Part shown: in pieces, positions 1 to 9,510 of the stretch
Numbering within the stretch: the stretch's first letter is position 1
How the letters are laid out: each line of letters begins with the position of its first letter
From: Chitinivorax sp. B
Lineage (GTDB): Bacteria > Pseudomonadota > Gammaproteobacteria > Burkholderiales > SCOH01
Direction: 5' to 3'
Length of the DNA: 64,000 bases
NCBI RefSeq assembly: GCF_005503445.1
Contig: NZ_SCOH01000010.1
Span: 62,001 to 126,000, forward strand
The notes under the pieces: model-generated
Databases searched by the model: none
Told to the model about the DNA's origin: nothing
Seen by the model: the letters and a program-made list of their open reading frames with translations, nothing else
Made by a program: the position numbers and the translations under genes

Positions 1-883
1 CAAAATGGAAATCACCATAGATATCGTCTTCGATCAGTGGGACACGACGGTTGGCCAACAACTCAACCAATCGGCGCTTGTGCTCGTCCGGCATCAGGCT
101 GCCCAGTGGATTGGAAAAGTTGGAAACCACCACCACTGCCTTGACGTCACTGGTTCGCATCGCCAACTCCAGTGCATCCAGCGAAATTCCCGTAACAGGG
201 TGGGTAGGGATTTCCAGGGCTTTGAGCTTGAAACTTTCCAGTTGCTGCAATAACCCGAAATAAGCGGGCGATTCGATCGCCACCACGTCACCAGGTCGTG
301 TTACGGCTTGCAGACACAGATTGAGCGCTTCGATACAGCCATTGGTGATAATCAGATCATCCGGCCGTAATTGCCCACCCCACTCCAGGGAACGGCGGGC
401 AATCTGCCGCCGCAATTGCGGGTTACCGGGCGGAAAAGCGTACGAACCAATCATGCGGGCATGGCGTCGTGCCGTCGATGACAAAATACGCTGCAGCGCC
501 TGATTGGGGAACAGTTCCGGATCAATCGCCGCACACCCCAGACCAGCCCCTTCTCCACGTTGTGATAGATACAGAATCTGCCAACGCAATTCATCGATTT
601 CGACCTCACAGGGTACTGTTGGCGGTTGGCTGATGGTGGGCTCACGCCACTGGTTGAGCGGACGACGTACAAAAAAGCCGGCCTGAGGTCTAGCCTCGAT
701 CAAACCACGGTCTTCCAGTACACGAAATGCCTGGATCACGGTCGATAAGCTGACATCCCGCTGATTCGACAACTTCCTGATCGATGGCAGTTTATCGCCC
801 GTCTTCATCGCCCCACTGGCAATCATGCCGGCAATCTCGCTTGCCAATGATTCATACAACAATCCCGATTTTTCCATACTCAT
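1..883 (-). CDS. MocR/GntR-type PLP-binding transcriptional regulator (3' part outside the window)
   Basis: The frame is open from an ATG at 883 to the window edge, so the first 294 residues are seen and the C-terminus is missing. Residues about 5-70 form a GntR winged helix (GDKLPSIRKLS, LSTVIQAFRVLEDRGLIEARPQAGFFV). From about residue 110 it is a fold-type I aminotransferase: ITNGCIEALN, SNFSNPLGSLMP and the EDDIYGDFHF segment that holds PLP are visible; the PLP lysine lies beyond the edge. A GGAGAG sequence precedes the ATG. It is divergent from the DUF2917 gene, and three TAACAGTT copies lie between them. MocR proteins sense amino-acid or PLP-type ligands; the target here is unknown. Confidence 0.93.
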   Translation of the reverse strand, partial: MSMEKSGLLYESLASEIAGMIASGAMKTGDKLPSIRKLSNQRDVSLSTVIQAFRVLEDRGLIEARPQAGFFVRRPLNQWREPTISQPPTVPCEVEIDELRWQILYLSQRGEGAGLGCAAIDPELFPNQALQRILSSTARRHARMIGSYAFPPGNPQLRRQIARRSLEWGGQLRPDDLIITNGCIEALNLCLQAVTRPGDVVAIESPAYFGLLQQLESFKLKALEIPTHPVTGISLDALELAMRTSDVKAVVVVSNFSNPLGSLMPDEHKRRLVELLANRRVPLIEDDIYGDFHF

Positions 884-931
884 CACATCTCTCCACCTGG
901 CAGCGTGGTGATAACGCCCACACCCGGCCAG

Positions 932-1005
932 TAACAGTTACCCCGTTACATGAGCATAACAGTTTGTACGCAACTTGCACTGTACTCCCAGTAAACGTAA
1001 CAGTT
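932..1005. promoter_or_regulatory. Three TAACAGTT direct repeats in the MocR/DUF2917 divergent region
   Basis: TAACAGTT occurs at 932-939, 957-964 and 998-1005, all in the same orientation, with an inverted GTTAC copy at 945-949. TTGCAC (978-983) followed 17 bp later by TAACAG (about 1001) could be a promoter for the DUF2917 gene, with the third repeat covering its -10. MocR regulators typically bind repeated sites in their own divergent promoters, so this is a plausible operator. The binding is inferred. Confidence 0.5.
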
Positions 1006-1105
1006 TGAGGCTGATATCTTCCGTACGAACTCCCTACCATATGCAATACCAACCCGCATTCGTCGAGTGCGCAGGTCTGGATCGATACGTGAAAGGAGCC
1101 ACACC

Positions 1106-1408
1106 ATGAAAACCTATCAATTAGCCATGCAAACCGTTCTCAGGTTGGATCGCGGTCGCACCGCCTTGATTACCTGTACCCGTGGCATGGTGTGGCTGAC
1201 CGAGGCGGGCCAGGATATTGTGTTGCGATGCGGGGAAAGTCACCGGATTCGCGGCATGGACCGCACAGTGATTGAGCCGCTGGCCTACAGTACGGTGTCC
1301 ATTGAGCACCCGGCGTTGGTCAAGGTGGCTACGCTCCTTGATCATGTTCAACAACGTTTTATTGCCAGCCTGGCGCGACTTCGCCGAGTGAAAACACTGG
1401 CCTCATGA
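1106..1408 (+). CDS. DUF2917 family protein
   Basis: A 100-residue soluble protein. The start at 1106 is chosen because GAAAGGAG lies at the right distance upstream; a longer frame from 1067 has no such site. The sequence (LDRGRTALITCTRGMVWLTEAGQDIVL, then a GESHRI segment) has the look of the DUF2917 family, small cupin-like proteins of beta-proteobacteria with no assigned function. It is divergent from the MocR gene and probably controlled by it. A strong bidirectional hairpin follows directly. Confidence 0.85.
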   Translation: MKTYQLAMQTVLRLDRGRTALITCTRGMVWLTEAGQDIVLRCGESHRIRGMDRTVIEPLAYSTVSIEHPALVKVATLLDHVQQRFIASLARLRRVKTLAS

Positions 1409-1409
1409 A

Positions 1410-1451
1410 CGAAAAAGGCCCAGTCATCCTCTGATGACTGGGCCTTTTTCG
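1410..1451. terminator. Bidirectional rho-independent terminator
   Basis: A perfect 19-bp stem (CGAAAAAGGCCCAGTCATC, 1410-1428) with a 4-nt loop, A-rich on one side and T-rich on the other. It serves the DUF2917 gene on plus and htpX on minus, which converge here. Confidence 0.93.
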
Positions 1452-1515
1452 TTGCAGTTGGTGGAAAATGATTCCACCTTTTTACTTAGATCACGAAATC
1501 GGATATTGGCAACGC

Positions 1516-2403
1516 TTAGCGTACTGCCTGCCCCTGCAATGCAGCAATCCGGTCTTCCAATGCCGGGTGACTGGAGAACAACGACATCCAACCAGCACGG
1601 CCCGAGATACCAGACGCAGCCATATTTTGAGGCAGTTCGCCCGCTTGCATCCCACCCAGCCTATGCAACGCTGCAATCATCGCCTGCGGCCCACCCAGCA
1701 AATACGCAGCGCCTGAATCGGCACGGTATTCCCTTTGACGTGAGAAATACATGACGATGATGCTGGCAAGAATCCCAAACAGAATCTCACAGATGATCAC
1801 CGTAACCATGTAGCCAATGCCAGTACCAGCGGACGATTCGTCGTCATTCCGCTTCAAGAACGAATCGACAAAATAGCCAACCACTCGCGCCAGGAAGAAC
1901 ACGAAGGTATTGACCACTCCTTGGATCAACGTCAGGGTCACCATATCACCATTCGCAACGTGCGCGATTTCATGCGCCAGCACAGCCTCGACTTCCTGCT
2001 CGTTCATGCTGTGCAACAAACCAGTCGAAACCGCAACCAGCGAGTTGGATTTGCTGGGTCCAGTGGCAAAAGCATTTGGCTCGCCATCATAAATGGCCAC
2101 TTCTGGCATGGGAATATTGGCACGATCAGCCAGTTTCCTGACGGTTTGCATCAACCAGTATTCCGCTTCGGTACTGGGTTGTTCAATAATGCGAGCACCT
2201 GTTGACCACTTGGCCATGGTTTTGGACAACATCAGCGAAATGAATGCACCGCCAAAACCCATGATGGCCGCGAACACCAGCAACATGCCCAAATTCAGGC
2301 CGTTGGACGTCAGATAGCGGTTCACGCCGAGCAGGCTGGCAACCACGCTCAGCACCAACATCACGCCGATGTTGGTTGCAATCAGCAATACGACGCGTTT
2401 CAT
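1516..2403 (-). CDS. htpX: Protease HtpX, membrane zinc metalloprotease
   Basis: HtpX is an M48 inner-membrane zinc endopeptidase that degrades damaged or misassembled membrane proteins alongside FtsH. The product has 295 residues, the usual length. Two N-terminal membrane helices (about 4-26 and 38-58) precede the HEIAH zinc motif at 144-148; a later QREYRAD segment around 224 supplies the third ligand. Two further hydrophobic segments follow about 155-215. The start at 2403 has AAGGAG upstream. It diverges from the NhaR-like regulator with about 160 bp between them. Confidence 0.97.
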   Translation of the reverse strand: MKRVVLLIATNIGVMLVLSVVASLLGVNRYLTSNGLNLGMLLVFAAIMGFGGAFISLMLSKTMAKWSTGARIIEQPSTEAEYWLMQTVRKLADRANIPMPEVAIYDGEPNAFATGPSKSNSLVAVSTGLLHSMNEQEVEAVLAHEIAHVANGDMVTLTLIQGVVNTFVFFLARVVGYFVDSFLKRNDDESSAGTGIGYMVTVIICEILFGILASIIVMYFSRQREYRADSGAAYLLGGPQAMIAALHRLGGMQAGELPQNMAASGISGRAGWMSLFSSHPALEDRIAALQGQAVR

Positions 2404-2561
2404 GATCAGTAATCTCCTTACAAGCAATAAATGGCGGGCATTAGCGTACCTGCCGGTACCTGGCAATATGCCAAGAAATGTCTCTGCAATGGTACGCGAC
2501 TTGTCACAACGAAAAAATCGGATAAAAATTTAGTTATCTTTCGAATTTCCCGAATACTCAA

Positions 2562-3455
2562 ATGCAGATCACTGATCTCAATTTCAAGCATCTTCGCTAT
2601 TTCTGGGCAACCGCCAAGGAAGGCAGCATTACCCGTGCCGCCGACCGGTTGGACATGAGCGTACAAACCGTGAGCGGACAAATCGCGTTGCTGGAGCAAC
2701 ACTTGGGACGAGCACTGTTTACGCAGCAAGGACGCGGCCTGGTATTGACAGAAGCTGGACGGGTTGCGTTGGGCTATGCAGATCAGATCTTTTTACTGGG
2801 AGCCCAATTACAAGAAGCATTGGCGGAAGATACCCTGGGCCATACCCTCCGCTTCTCTGTCGGCATATCCGATGCGCTACCTAAGACTTTGATTTATCGC
2901 TTACTATCCCCAGCTTTACAGCTGGCGCAGCGCATGCGACTGGTGTGCAACGAAGGTGAATTTGACTCGCTACTGGCCGATTTGGCCTTACATCGCCTGG
3001 ATATGGTCTTGGCCGATCGACCAGCGACGCATGGTACACAGTTGCGCTTGCATAGCGATGCGGTTGCCAATTGCCCGGTCATGATTTTCGGCACAGCTGC
3101 GCTGGCTGCAGGTTATATGAATGGGTTCCCCGACAGCCTGCATCGCGCGCCCATGCTGATGCCTACCCGTAACAATGCGCTGCACGCCAGACTGGAGCAT
3201 TGGTTTGCTGCCAATGATATCCGCCCTGATATCATTGGTGAATTTGAAGACAGCGCCTTACTGGCCACATTTGGGCGACAGGGGTTGGGCTTGTTCCCAC
3301 TACCCGCATTCAGTAAAGAGGATATGGCTCAGCAATTGGATGTTGCCTGTGTTGGCCAGTTACCTGGCATGGCCGCACCGATCTATGCCATTCACAGTGA
3401 TCGCCGGATTCTACACCCTGCCGTTGAAGCCATTCGCACCAGCCAGGTAAGCTGA
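2562..3455 (+). CDS. nhaR: LysR-family regulator, NhaR-like
   Basis: A 297-residue LysR-type regulator. The N-terminus (LNFKHLRYFWATAKEGSITR, then LDMSVQTVSGQIALLEQHLGR and FTQQGRGLVLTEAG) closely follows NhaR, the Na+-responsive activator of the NhaA antiporter, rather than a typical LysR. The remainder is a substrate-binding-like effector domain. No nhaA is visible nearby, so its targets here are unknown; htpX is divergent. No strong ribosome site is seen before 2562, but the start matches the family. Confidence 0.85.
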   Translation: MQITDLNFKHLRYFWATAKEGSITRAADRLDMSVQTVSGQIALLEQHLGRALFTQQGRGLVLTEAGRVALGYADQIFLLGAQLQEALAEDTLGHTLRFSVGISDALPKTLIYRLLSPALQLAQRMRLVCNEGEFDSLLADLALHRLDMVLADRPATHGTQLRLHSDAVANCPVMIFGTAALAAGYMNGFPDSLHRAPMLMPTRNNALHARLEHWFAANDIRPDIIGEFEDSALLATFGRQGLGLFPLPAFSKEDMAQQLDVACVGQLPGMAAPIYAIHSDRRILHPAVEAIRTSQVS

Positions 3456-3480
3456 TCTGCAATTGGTGACAAAACGCAGC

Positions 3481-5235
3481 TCATTCCTCCAATTGCTGAA
3501 GCAAGTACAAGCGTTGGTAGATGCCTTGCTCAATCGCCATCAACTCATCATGTGAACCCATTTCGGCAACCCGGCCGTGGTTCAGCACCACAATCTGGTC
3601 AGCATCGCGAATGGTGGACAAGCGATGGGCTATGGCAACCAAGGTAACCTTGCCATGCAGCGCACTCAATGCACGTTGCACCACTTGTTCCGTTTCACTA
3701 TCGATATGCGCCGTGGCTTCATCCAGCAACAACACGCGTGGCCGGCCCGCCAAAGCACGAGCGATGGCGATCAGTTGTTTTTGCCCTGTGGACAGCCTGA
3801 CACCACCTTCGCCCAGATTGGTGTCGTACCCCTGTTCCAGCGACAGAATCAATTCATGCACTTGTGCCGCTTTGGCTGCCGTCTCGATTTGGACCTGGGT
3901 CAACCCACGCCCCATATCGATGTTCTCGCGGGCACTGGCTGCCAGCAAAAACGGCTCTTGTGGCACCAACCCCACACCGGTACGAAACGCAGCATCGTTA
4001 TAGTGAGTCAGGGCAATCCCATCGATATCGATCTCACCTGCCTGAGGTTGATAGAAACGTAACAACAGGCTCAACAGGGTGGATTTGCCACTACCAGTGT
4101 GGCCGACGATACCGAAGAAACCACCTGCAGGAATCTCCAGATTCAAGTCATGTAACACCCGCTGGTCCGGTAGATAACCAAACTGCAAATCCCGTATGGA
4201 TACGGCCCCCGCAGTGACTTTGGCATCGCCACTGGCCGGTGGCGCTTCAGCCTCCTTTAGCAAGGTGTTCACACGTGCTGCAGCCACCACTGATTGCTGC
4301 AACTGACTGAATTGCATTGTGATCTGAATCAGTGGCTCAACAACGCGCGAAATATAACTGACAAAGGCGTACAGGATGCCAATCTCAAGCCCGCTGAATT
4401 CACGCAAGCCAAAACAGAATATGACCGTCACCAGCAACAATACATTCAGCAGATCCAGGGCAGGCCGCAGCAACCAAGCGTTGGCCCGGATTTCCACCAA
4501 CCGGGAGTGATAATGTGCCCCATTAGTCTCTGCAAAGCGCTGGGAAAACCTGGTCTCGGCCTGACTGGCCTGCAATACAGCCATGCCGGCAATGCTTTCC
4601 GCCATTTGTGCATTGATGTCACTGCGTAATTGTCGCGCACGAGTCACAGCAGGTGCGCTCAAACGCTGGTAGAACCAAACAATCACCACCACGGCCGGGA
4701 TCAGCGACGATACGATCAGCATCAGTCTCCAATCCAGCCACGCCATGGCAATCAATGCCCCAACCAGCAGAATGCAGCTGTCGAGCATGACAAACAGCAC
4801 CTGCACGTACAAGGTTTTGACGGCTTCGGTGTCGTTGGTAACACGACTGACCAACTGGCCAGTGATCGCCTTGTCGAAATAGGCCATTGGCAGTGCCAGC
4901 ACATGGCTGTAGACGGTTTCTCGCAATCGGCGCACTGATCGCATCGCCACACCAGCCAAACGAATCAGCTGAATATAGCGCAACATGGTAGCGACCACAC
5001 CACTCAACAATGCAGCCAGCAATAGCCCAACGACCATCGGCCCCTCAAATTGCCGGGGCAACAGGTGATTATCAATAAATATCTTCCCCAGGATAGGGCC
5101 TGCCATCTCAAGCCCCGTGGCGACCAGCAGCCACATCAGGCCTGACCACAAATGTGCCTTTTCCGGTGCAGCAGCCTTGCTGAGCAAAGCCACCGCCCTG
5201 CCCTGTTCAGATTGCTGTAGATCAAATCGACTCAA
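3481..5235 (-). CDS. mdlB: ABC transporter permease/ATPase, MdlB-like half
   Basis: Second half-transporter of a heterodimeric exporter of the MdlAB (SmdAB) type. Six membrane helices in residues about 20-300 precede the nucleotide-binding domain: Walker A GHTGSGKST, signature LSTGQKQ, Walker B VLLLDEATAHID with the catalytic Glu, H-loop IAHRLST. The TTG at 5235 is preferred because GGAGG lies 6 nt upstream and its N-terminus matches MdlB in length. An in-frame ATG at 5274 would extend it by 13 residues but has no ribosome site. It overlaps mdlA by 14 nt, so translation is probably coupled. Substrate unknown; multidrug efflux is the usual guess. Confidence 0.92.
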   Translation of the reverse strand: MSRFDLQQSEQGRAVALLSKAAAPEKAHLWSGLMWLLVATGLEMAGPILGKIFIDNHLLPRQFEGPMVVGLLLAALLSGVVATMLRYIQLIRLAGVAMRSVRRLRETVYSHVLALPMAYFDKAITGQLVSRVTNDTEAVKTLYVQVLFVMLDSCILLVGALIAMAWLDWRLMLIVSSLIPAVVVIVWFYQRLSAPAVTRARQLRSDINAQMAESIAGMAVLQASQAETRFSQRFAETNGAHYHSRLVEIRANAWLLRPALDLLNVLLLVTVIFCFGLREFSGLEIGILYAFVSYISRVVEPLIQITMQFSQLQQSVVAAARVNTLLKEAEAPPASGDAKVTAGAVSIRDLQFGYLPDQRVLHDLNLEIPAGGFFGIVGHTGSGKSTLLSLLLRFYQPQAGEIDIDGIALTHYNDAAFRTGVGLVPQEPFLLAASARENIDMGRGLTQVQIETAAKAAQVHELILSLEQGYDTNLGEGGVRLSTGQKQLIAIARALAGRPRVLLLDEATAHIDSETEQVVQRALSALHGKVTLVAIAHRLSTIRDADQIVVLNHGRVAEMGSHDELMAIEQGIYQRLYLLQQLEE

Positions 5236-6964
5236 GGCTGGCCTCCAGTTGTTGATAGCGCCATTGGCTGGCATACCAGCCGTTCAGGGCCAATAATTGC
5301 TCGTGCTGGCCGGCTTCAACGATATAGCCATGTTTCATCACCACAATGTAATCGGCATCCGCTACGGCACTCAGTCGATGGCTGACGATCATCACTGTGC
5401 GGCCGCGTCTGGTACCTCGCAAATGCTGCAGGATACGGGTTTCAGTTTCGGTATCAACCGCCGATAACGCATCATCCAGCAACAGTACCGGGCTTTCTGT
5501 CAGCAAGGCCCGAGCAATCGCCACCCGTTGTCGCTGACCGCCCGACAGGGTGACACCCCGCTCACCCACTGGCGTGTCATAGCCATCGGGAAAACGCATG
5601 ATGTCCTCATGGATTGCCGCCAGACGGGCGGCATGCTCGATTTCTTCTCGGGAAGCATCCGGCTTGGCCAGGGAGATATTTTCCGCAAGCGAAGCAGAGA
5701 ACAGAAAAGGCTCTTGCGCCACCCAACTGATTGCATGGCGCAGTGTCGCCAATTTGAGCTCGGCCAATTCCTGGCCAGCCCAACGCAAATGACCATTGGC
5801 AATGCCATATTGGCGTAGCAGCAACCTGATCAATGTGGATTTGCCTGCGCCAGTCGGGCCAACGACGCCAACCGTTTGCCCTGGTGATAATGACAGTTGC
5901 ACCGATTGCAAAGCTGGGTGAATTTGACCTGGGTAAGTAAACGACACTGACTCGAATGCCAGTGTTCCCGTGGGAACATTCGTTTGTGTGCCATGGTCAT
6001 CAATGGTCAACGGGGCATTCAATACTGGTTCCAGACGCCCCCAGGCAGCACGACCGCGCTCAATCAGTGACAGCACCCAACCTGCTGCAAACATAGGCCA
6101 GATCAGTTGTCCCAAATACATGGTAAAGCTGGTCATCGCACCAATCGTCAGCTGACCATGCCACACCAGATACCCCCCTAATGCCAGAGTAAATACGCTG
6201 GCCAGAGTCAATGCCACCCCAACAGCCGGTTCATATGCTGCCTCCCATTGCTGCGCAACCAGCCCCGCTTCAGCGGCATCTTCAGCCATACTGGCAAACT
6301 GCTGGGCACTCCGTCCTTCCAGTCCCAAGGCCCGCAATGTCCGTACGCCAGACAAGGTTTCATGCACGTGATCATTCAGTGCACTGAAGCGGTCCAATGC
6401 CGTACGAGATGCCTCATGCACATGATTGGAGATGTACCAGAAGGCCAGTCCCATGAACGGGAATGGTAATAGTGCAACCAGTGCCAGTCGCCAATCGATA
6501 CCGAGTGTCATCATGGCAATCACCAGCACAAAAGTCAGCGAGCCATCGAACCCCGCCAGAAAAGCCTCACCTGCCGCCATTTCCACCGCGTCGATATCAT
6601 TGGTGGCACAGGCCATCAGGTCACCGGTACGCTGAAGATGAAAAAATGCCGGGCCTTGCAATGTCAGCCGACTGTAAAGCTGTTCACGTAGTGACACGCC
6701 TAGCCGGTACGACGCCTTGAACAAAGTCAGGCGCCAACCCACGCGCAGAAAATAGATGACAATGCCCAAACCCACCAGCACAGACAATTGCCATATCAGT
6801 GCCATGCCGGTCAATTGGCCTGCCACCATGGAATCAATCACATTACCAACCTGGCGGGGCAGCCAAGCGGTCAAGGCTGCAATACCAGCCAACATGAAGG
6901 CAGAGACAAGGTAAGCACGCCAATGCTGGCGAACGAAACGGATCAATAAGCGGGAAAACGTCAT
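5222..6964 (-). CDS. mdlA: ABC transporter permease/ATPase, MdlA-like half
   Basis: First half of the heterodimeric exporter; about 580 residues, with six membrane helices followed by an ATPase domain. Walker A is GPTGAGKST, the signature LSGGQRQ, and the H-loop VSHRLSA. Walker B reads VLLLDDALSAVD: Asp replaces the usual catalytic Glu, as in E. coli MdlA, so one ATP site is probably degenerate. The N-terminal half (AYLVSAFMLAGIA, RTGDLMACATNDIDAVEMAAGEA) also follows MdlA. ATG 6964 is chosen over a GTG at 6970 because AGGA is 7 nt upstream of it. Confidence 0.93.
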   Translation of the reverse strand: MTFSRLLIRFVRQHWRAYLVSAFMLAGIAALTAWLPRQVGNVIDSMVAGQLTGMALIWQLSVLVGLGIVIYFLRVGWRLTLFKASYRLGVSLREQLYSRLTLQGPAFFHLQRTGDLMACATNDIDAVEMAAGEAFLAGFDGSLTFVLVIAMMTLGIDWRLALVALLPFPFMGLAFWYISNHVHEASRTALDRFSALNDHVHETLSGVRTLRALGLEGRSAQQFASMAEDAAEAGLVAQQWEAAYEPAVGVALTLASVFTLALGGYLVWHGQLTIGAMTSFTMYLGQLIWPMFAAGWVLSLIERGRAAWGRLEPVLNAPLTIDDHGTQTNVPTGTLAFESVSFTYPGQIHPALQSVQLSLSPGQTVGVVGPTGAGKSTLIRLLLRQYGIANGHLRWAGQELAELKLATLRHAISWVAQEPFLFSASLAENISLAKPDASREEIEHAARLAAIHEDIMRFPDGYDTPVGERGVTLSGGQRQRVAIARALLTESPVLLLDDALSAVDTETETRILQHLRGTRRGRTVMIVSHRLSAVADADYIVVMKHGYIVEAGQHEQLLALNGWYASQWRYQQLEASLESI

Positions 6965-7772
6965 GCGCACGTCCTGTTAAGTACGCATACAGTCAAGCCT
7001 TGGCAGAATTACGATACGTCAGCAGAAACCCTGCAAGACCCGGCCATATCGCACCACCATGGCTATCGGATGAGTGAGCCGGTTATTCTACAAGCAAGCA
7101 GTGGCGGGATGTACAGCCGTTTTCGAATTTAAATGCGAATATGATTGATGGCATGTTTCAGGCATGGATATGATCGTTGTATCTGGAGGTTACCCATCCC
7201 GGGCCTTTCCATTCGGATCAAACAATTGCCAGCCTGATGCGAAACGTGAAAACCGGAATAACGATAATGTTGACCCGCCCAAGCAAAACAGGATGCCCAT
7301 CTAGTGGCATCCCGTCCCATTTTCATCCAACGATTTAGCGTGGCTAACAAAACAGCTGATGTTGCGCAGAATTGATAGCCAGATATACGTTGACTACTGA
7401 AGGATAACAGATGGCATGTCAATCCCAGCGGCCACAACGAGCCTTGATCCCGTTTAGCCTTGCCGAGCAGCACAACATGGGGCGGGAACACAGCAAAAGT
7501 TGTTTACGTGCAGCCTCAACAGAGGAGGAACGAAAAGCCAAGTCTTTGGCAGCTTGCCGCCTAGTTCTGGCTTTCCCCTTTGCGGGGTTTCTTTTGCCGC
7601 TTTCGGCAAGCAACACAGAGCACCCAAACAGGCCACTTGACCTTTGACTGCAAAGCCCGTGCGTAACCTCGGAAAATAACGGAGGCAATACATTGCTGCT
7701 GTAGACATGACAGGGATACGGCAAGGTGGCAAAAGGTATCAGGATTATTATCGGTCGCGCTTGGTATCGAGC
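6965..7772. other. 808-bp stretch without a supported gene; structured part at about 7530-7610
   Basis: Short open frames on both strands show no protein-like composition or ribosome sites. Small hairpins are present: GGATGCC...GGCATCC at 7291-7312, CCCC-TTTGC-GGGG at 7575-7587 and TTGCCG-CTTT-CGGCAA at 7594-7609. The latter pair sits in a GC-rich block with the feel of a dispersed intergenic repeat. The upstream region of mdlA must also lie here, but I see no clear promoter. Confidence 0.5.
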
Positions 7773-9080
7773 TCAGGAAGTACGCTGATAACGCGGCGGC
7801 AAGAACAATGCTGCGATCTGTTGCTCGGGTTGTCGAGGCGACATGCCTGGGTAGAGCGGCCGAACCGGCTCTGCTGCACGCCCCGATGACATAAGGGCAC
7901 TACCGATAGGTGCGGATGACGCGCCAGTGGCCGGTCTGGCAGTGGCATACCCAGGAACAGGAGCCAGTTCAAGTGTCTTCTTGACCAGTTTTTCGATAGC
8001 TGCCAACTGCTTGGTTTCGTCATCACCTACCAGCGAAATCGCCGTTCCGGTCGCACCAGCCCGGCCAGTACGACCAATACGGTGTACAAAGTCTTCCGGG
8101 GTATTGGGAATCTCATAGTTGACGACAAAAGGCAGGTCTTCGATATCCAGGCCTCGTGCAGCCACATCGGTTGCTACCAACACTTTGACTTTACCCTCTT
8201 TGAACTGGGCCAGTGTCTCAAGCCGTTGCTGCTGGGTTTTATCACCGTGAATGGCCTCCGCAGCAAAACCGTCACGTGCCAACTCGCGAGAGAGACGCTC
8301 CGCCCCCTGGCGCGTATTGCAGAACACAATGACCTGTTGCATCTGGTGATGGCGAATCAGGTGCGCCAATGTAGACCGCTTGCGAAATCCATCCACTTGA
8401 TGGACCACCAGCGTAACCTGCTCATTGGTGGAATTACGGCGGGCCACTTCGATGACTTGCGGACTACGCAGGAATTGATCTGCGAGCTTCTTGATCTCTG
8501 GCGAGAAAGTTGCCGAAAACAACAGCGTCTGCCGTTCCGGCGGCAACAGGGAAATGATGCGGCGAATATCCGGCAGGAAACCCATGTCCAGCATACGGTC
8601 AGCCTCATCCATCACCAGGATGTCAACACGGTTCAATACCACGGTCTTTTGTTGCACGTGATCCAGAAGACGGCCAGGCGTCGCGACCAGGAGTTCAACC
8701 CCAGCACGCAAAGCAGGAATCTGGCTATCGATATTGACCCCGCCGAATGCAACCGTCGACCGCAGCGGGAGATACTTGGAATACACCTTGACAGAGTCTG
8801 CCACTTGATCGGCCAACTCCCGAGTTGGTGTCAAGATCAAGGCACGCAGTGGGTGACGTGCCGGGGAAGGGCTATTGTTGGCCCCTGGTTGCAACCGCTG
8901 CAATATCGGCAATGTAAAACCAGCGGTTTTACCTGTGCCAGTTTGTGCAGCGGCAAGCACATCACGACCTGCCAGCACGACGGGGATCGCTTGGGCCTGA
9001 ATCGGCGTCGGCTCGCTATACCCTTGCTCGGCGACCGCGCGCAATAGTTCTGGTGTTAGGCCCAAATCGGCAAATGACAT
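7773..9080 (-). CDS. rhlE: ATP-dependent RNA helicase RhlE
   Basis: A DEAD-box RNA helicase acting in ribosome assembly and RNA turnover. It begins [20 protein letters not shown] as in E. coli RhlE. The Q motif and motif I AQTGTGKT come first, then [18 protein letters not shown] (DEAD), SAT, and in the second RecA domain RGLDIEDLP and [10 protein letters not shown]. The 435 residues include a short low-complexity tail without a basic RNA-binding extension. The start at 9080 has AAGGAG upstream; a hairpin (9095-9111) lies just before that site in the leader. Confidence 0.96.
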   Translation of the reverse strand: MSFADLGLTPELLRAVAEQGYSEPTPIQAQAIPVVLAGRDVLAAAQTGTGKTAGFTLPILQRLQPGANNSPSPARHPLRALILTPTRELADQVADSVKVYSKYLPLRSTVAFGGVNIDSQIPALRAGVELLVATPGRLLDHVQQKTVVLNRVDILVMDEADRMLDMGFLPDIRRIISLLPPERQTLLFSATFSPEIKKLADQFLRSPQVIEVARRNSTNEQVTLVVHQVDGFRKRSTLAHLIRHHQMQQVIVFCNTRQGAERLSRELARDGFAAEAIHGDKTQQQRLETLAQFKEGKVKVLVATDVAARGLDIEDLPFVVNYEIPNTPEDFVHRIGRTGRAGATGTAISLVGDDETKQLAAIEKLVKKTLELAPVPGYATARPATGASSAPIGSALMSSGRAAEPVRPLYPGMSPRQPEQQIAALFLPPRYQRTS

Positions 9081-9510
9081 CAATACTCCTTGCTGATACG
9101 TTTTTCGTATCTGGTCAAACATGGTCTGGATGCGCGGATAAGCGCATCACAGCTGAATTTTTTGATTATATAAGAAATACGTTAACAACGTATTGTCAAC
9201 AAACATATTTTAGGCTGACTCACCACAAATGACCGTACACTCCCATGTCTGTCGCGCCAATTTGCAGACAAACGGGTAATCGTCATAAATTCACCTCCGA
9301 TCACGCCATCCACATCAGCATTACAACTGCCAAGTTGCAATCCGGAATCTTGTGTCCACACCGCCTAGAATACAAGTCAGGCGACCAGATTCCGAATCGT
9401 GACTAAACAAGCAGCACAACAATGCATGGTGGCTCGTGTGATCAGCAGGGCCATATTGTACCGGATGGGTACGCCATCACTCTGCTTTTCGGCAAATGTG
9501 AAAAATCGAC
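9081..9510. other. Intergenic region between divergent rhlE and the EAL/HDOD gene
   Basis: The rhlE side is AT-rich and holds two inverted repeats with ATACG...CGTAT arms (9095-9111 and 9176-9194). TTGACA (9199-9194) and TATAAT (9170-9165) on the minus strand are 23 bp apart, too far for a normal promoter unless other hexamers are used. Nothing recognisable lies in 9240-9510. Confidence 0.5.
9176..9194. promoter_or_regulatory. Inverted repeat in the rhlE promoter region, probable operator
   Basis: AATACGTT-AAC-AACGTATT is a perfect 8-bp arm dyad next to a minus-strand TTGACA. The placement fits repressor binding; the regulator is unknown. A related dyad (GATACG-TTTTT-CGTATC) is in the transcribed leader at 9095-9111. 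Confidence 0.4.

Noticed and set aside
7129-7491. 120-codon minus-strand frame in the large gap
   Set aside because: No ribosome site, no protein-like composition, no family resemblance.
8082-9047. 321-codon plus-strand frame
   Set aside because: Antisense to rhlE; composition is Gln/His/Arg-rich with no domains.
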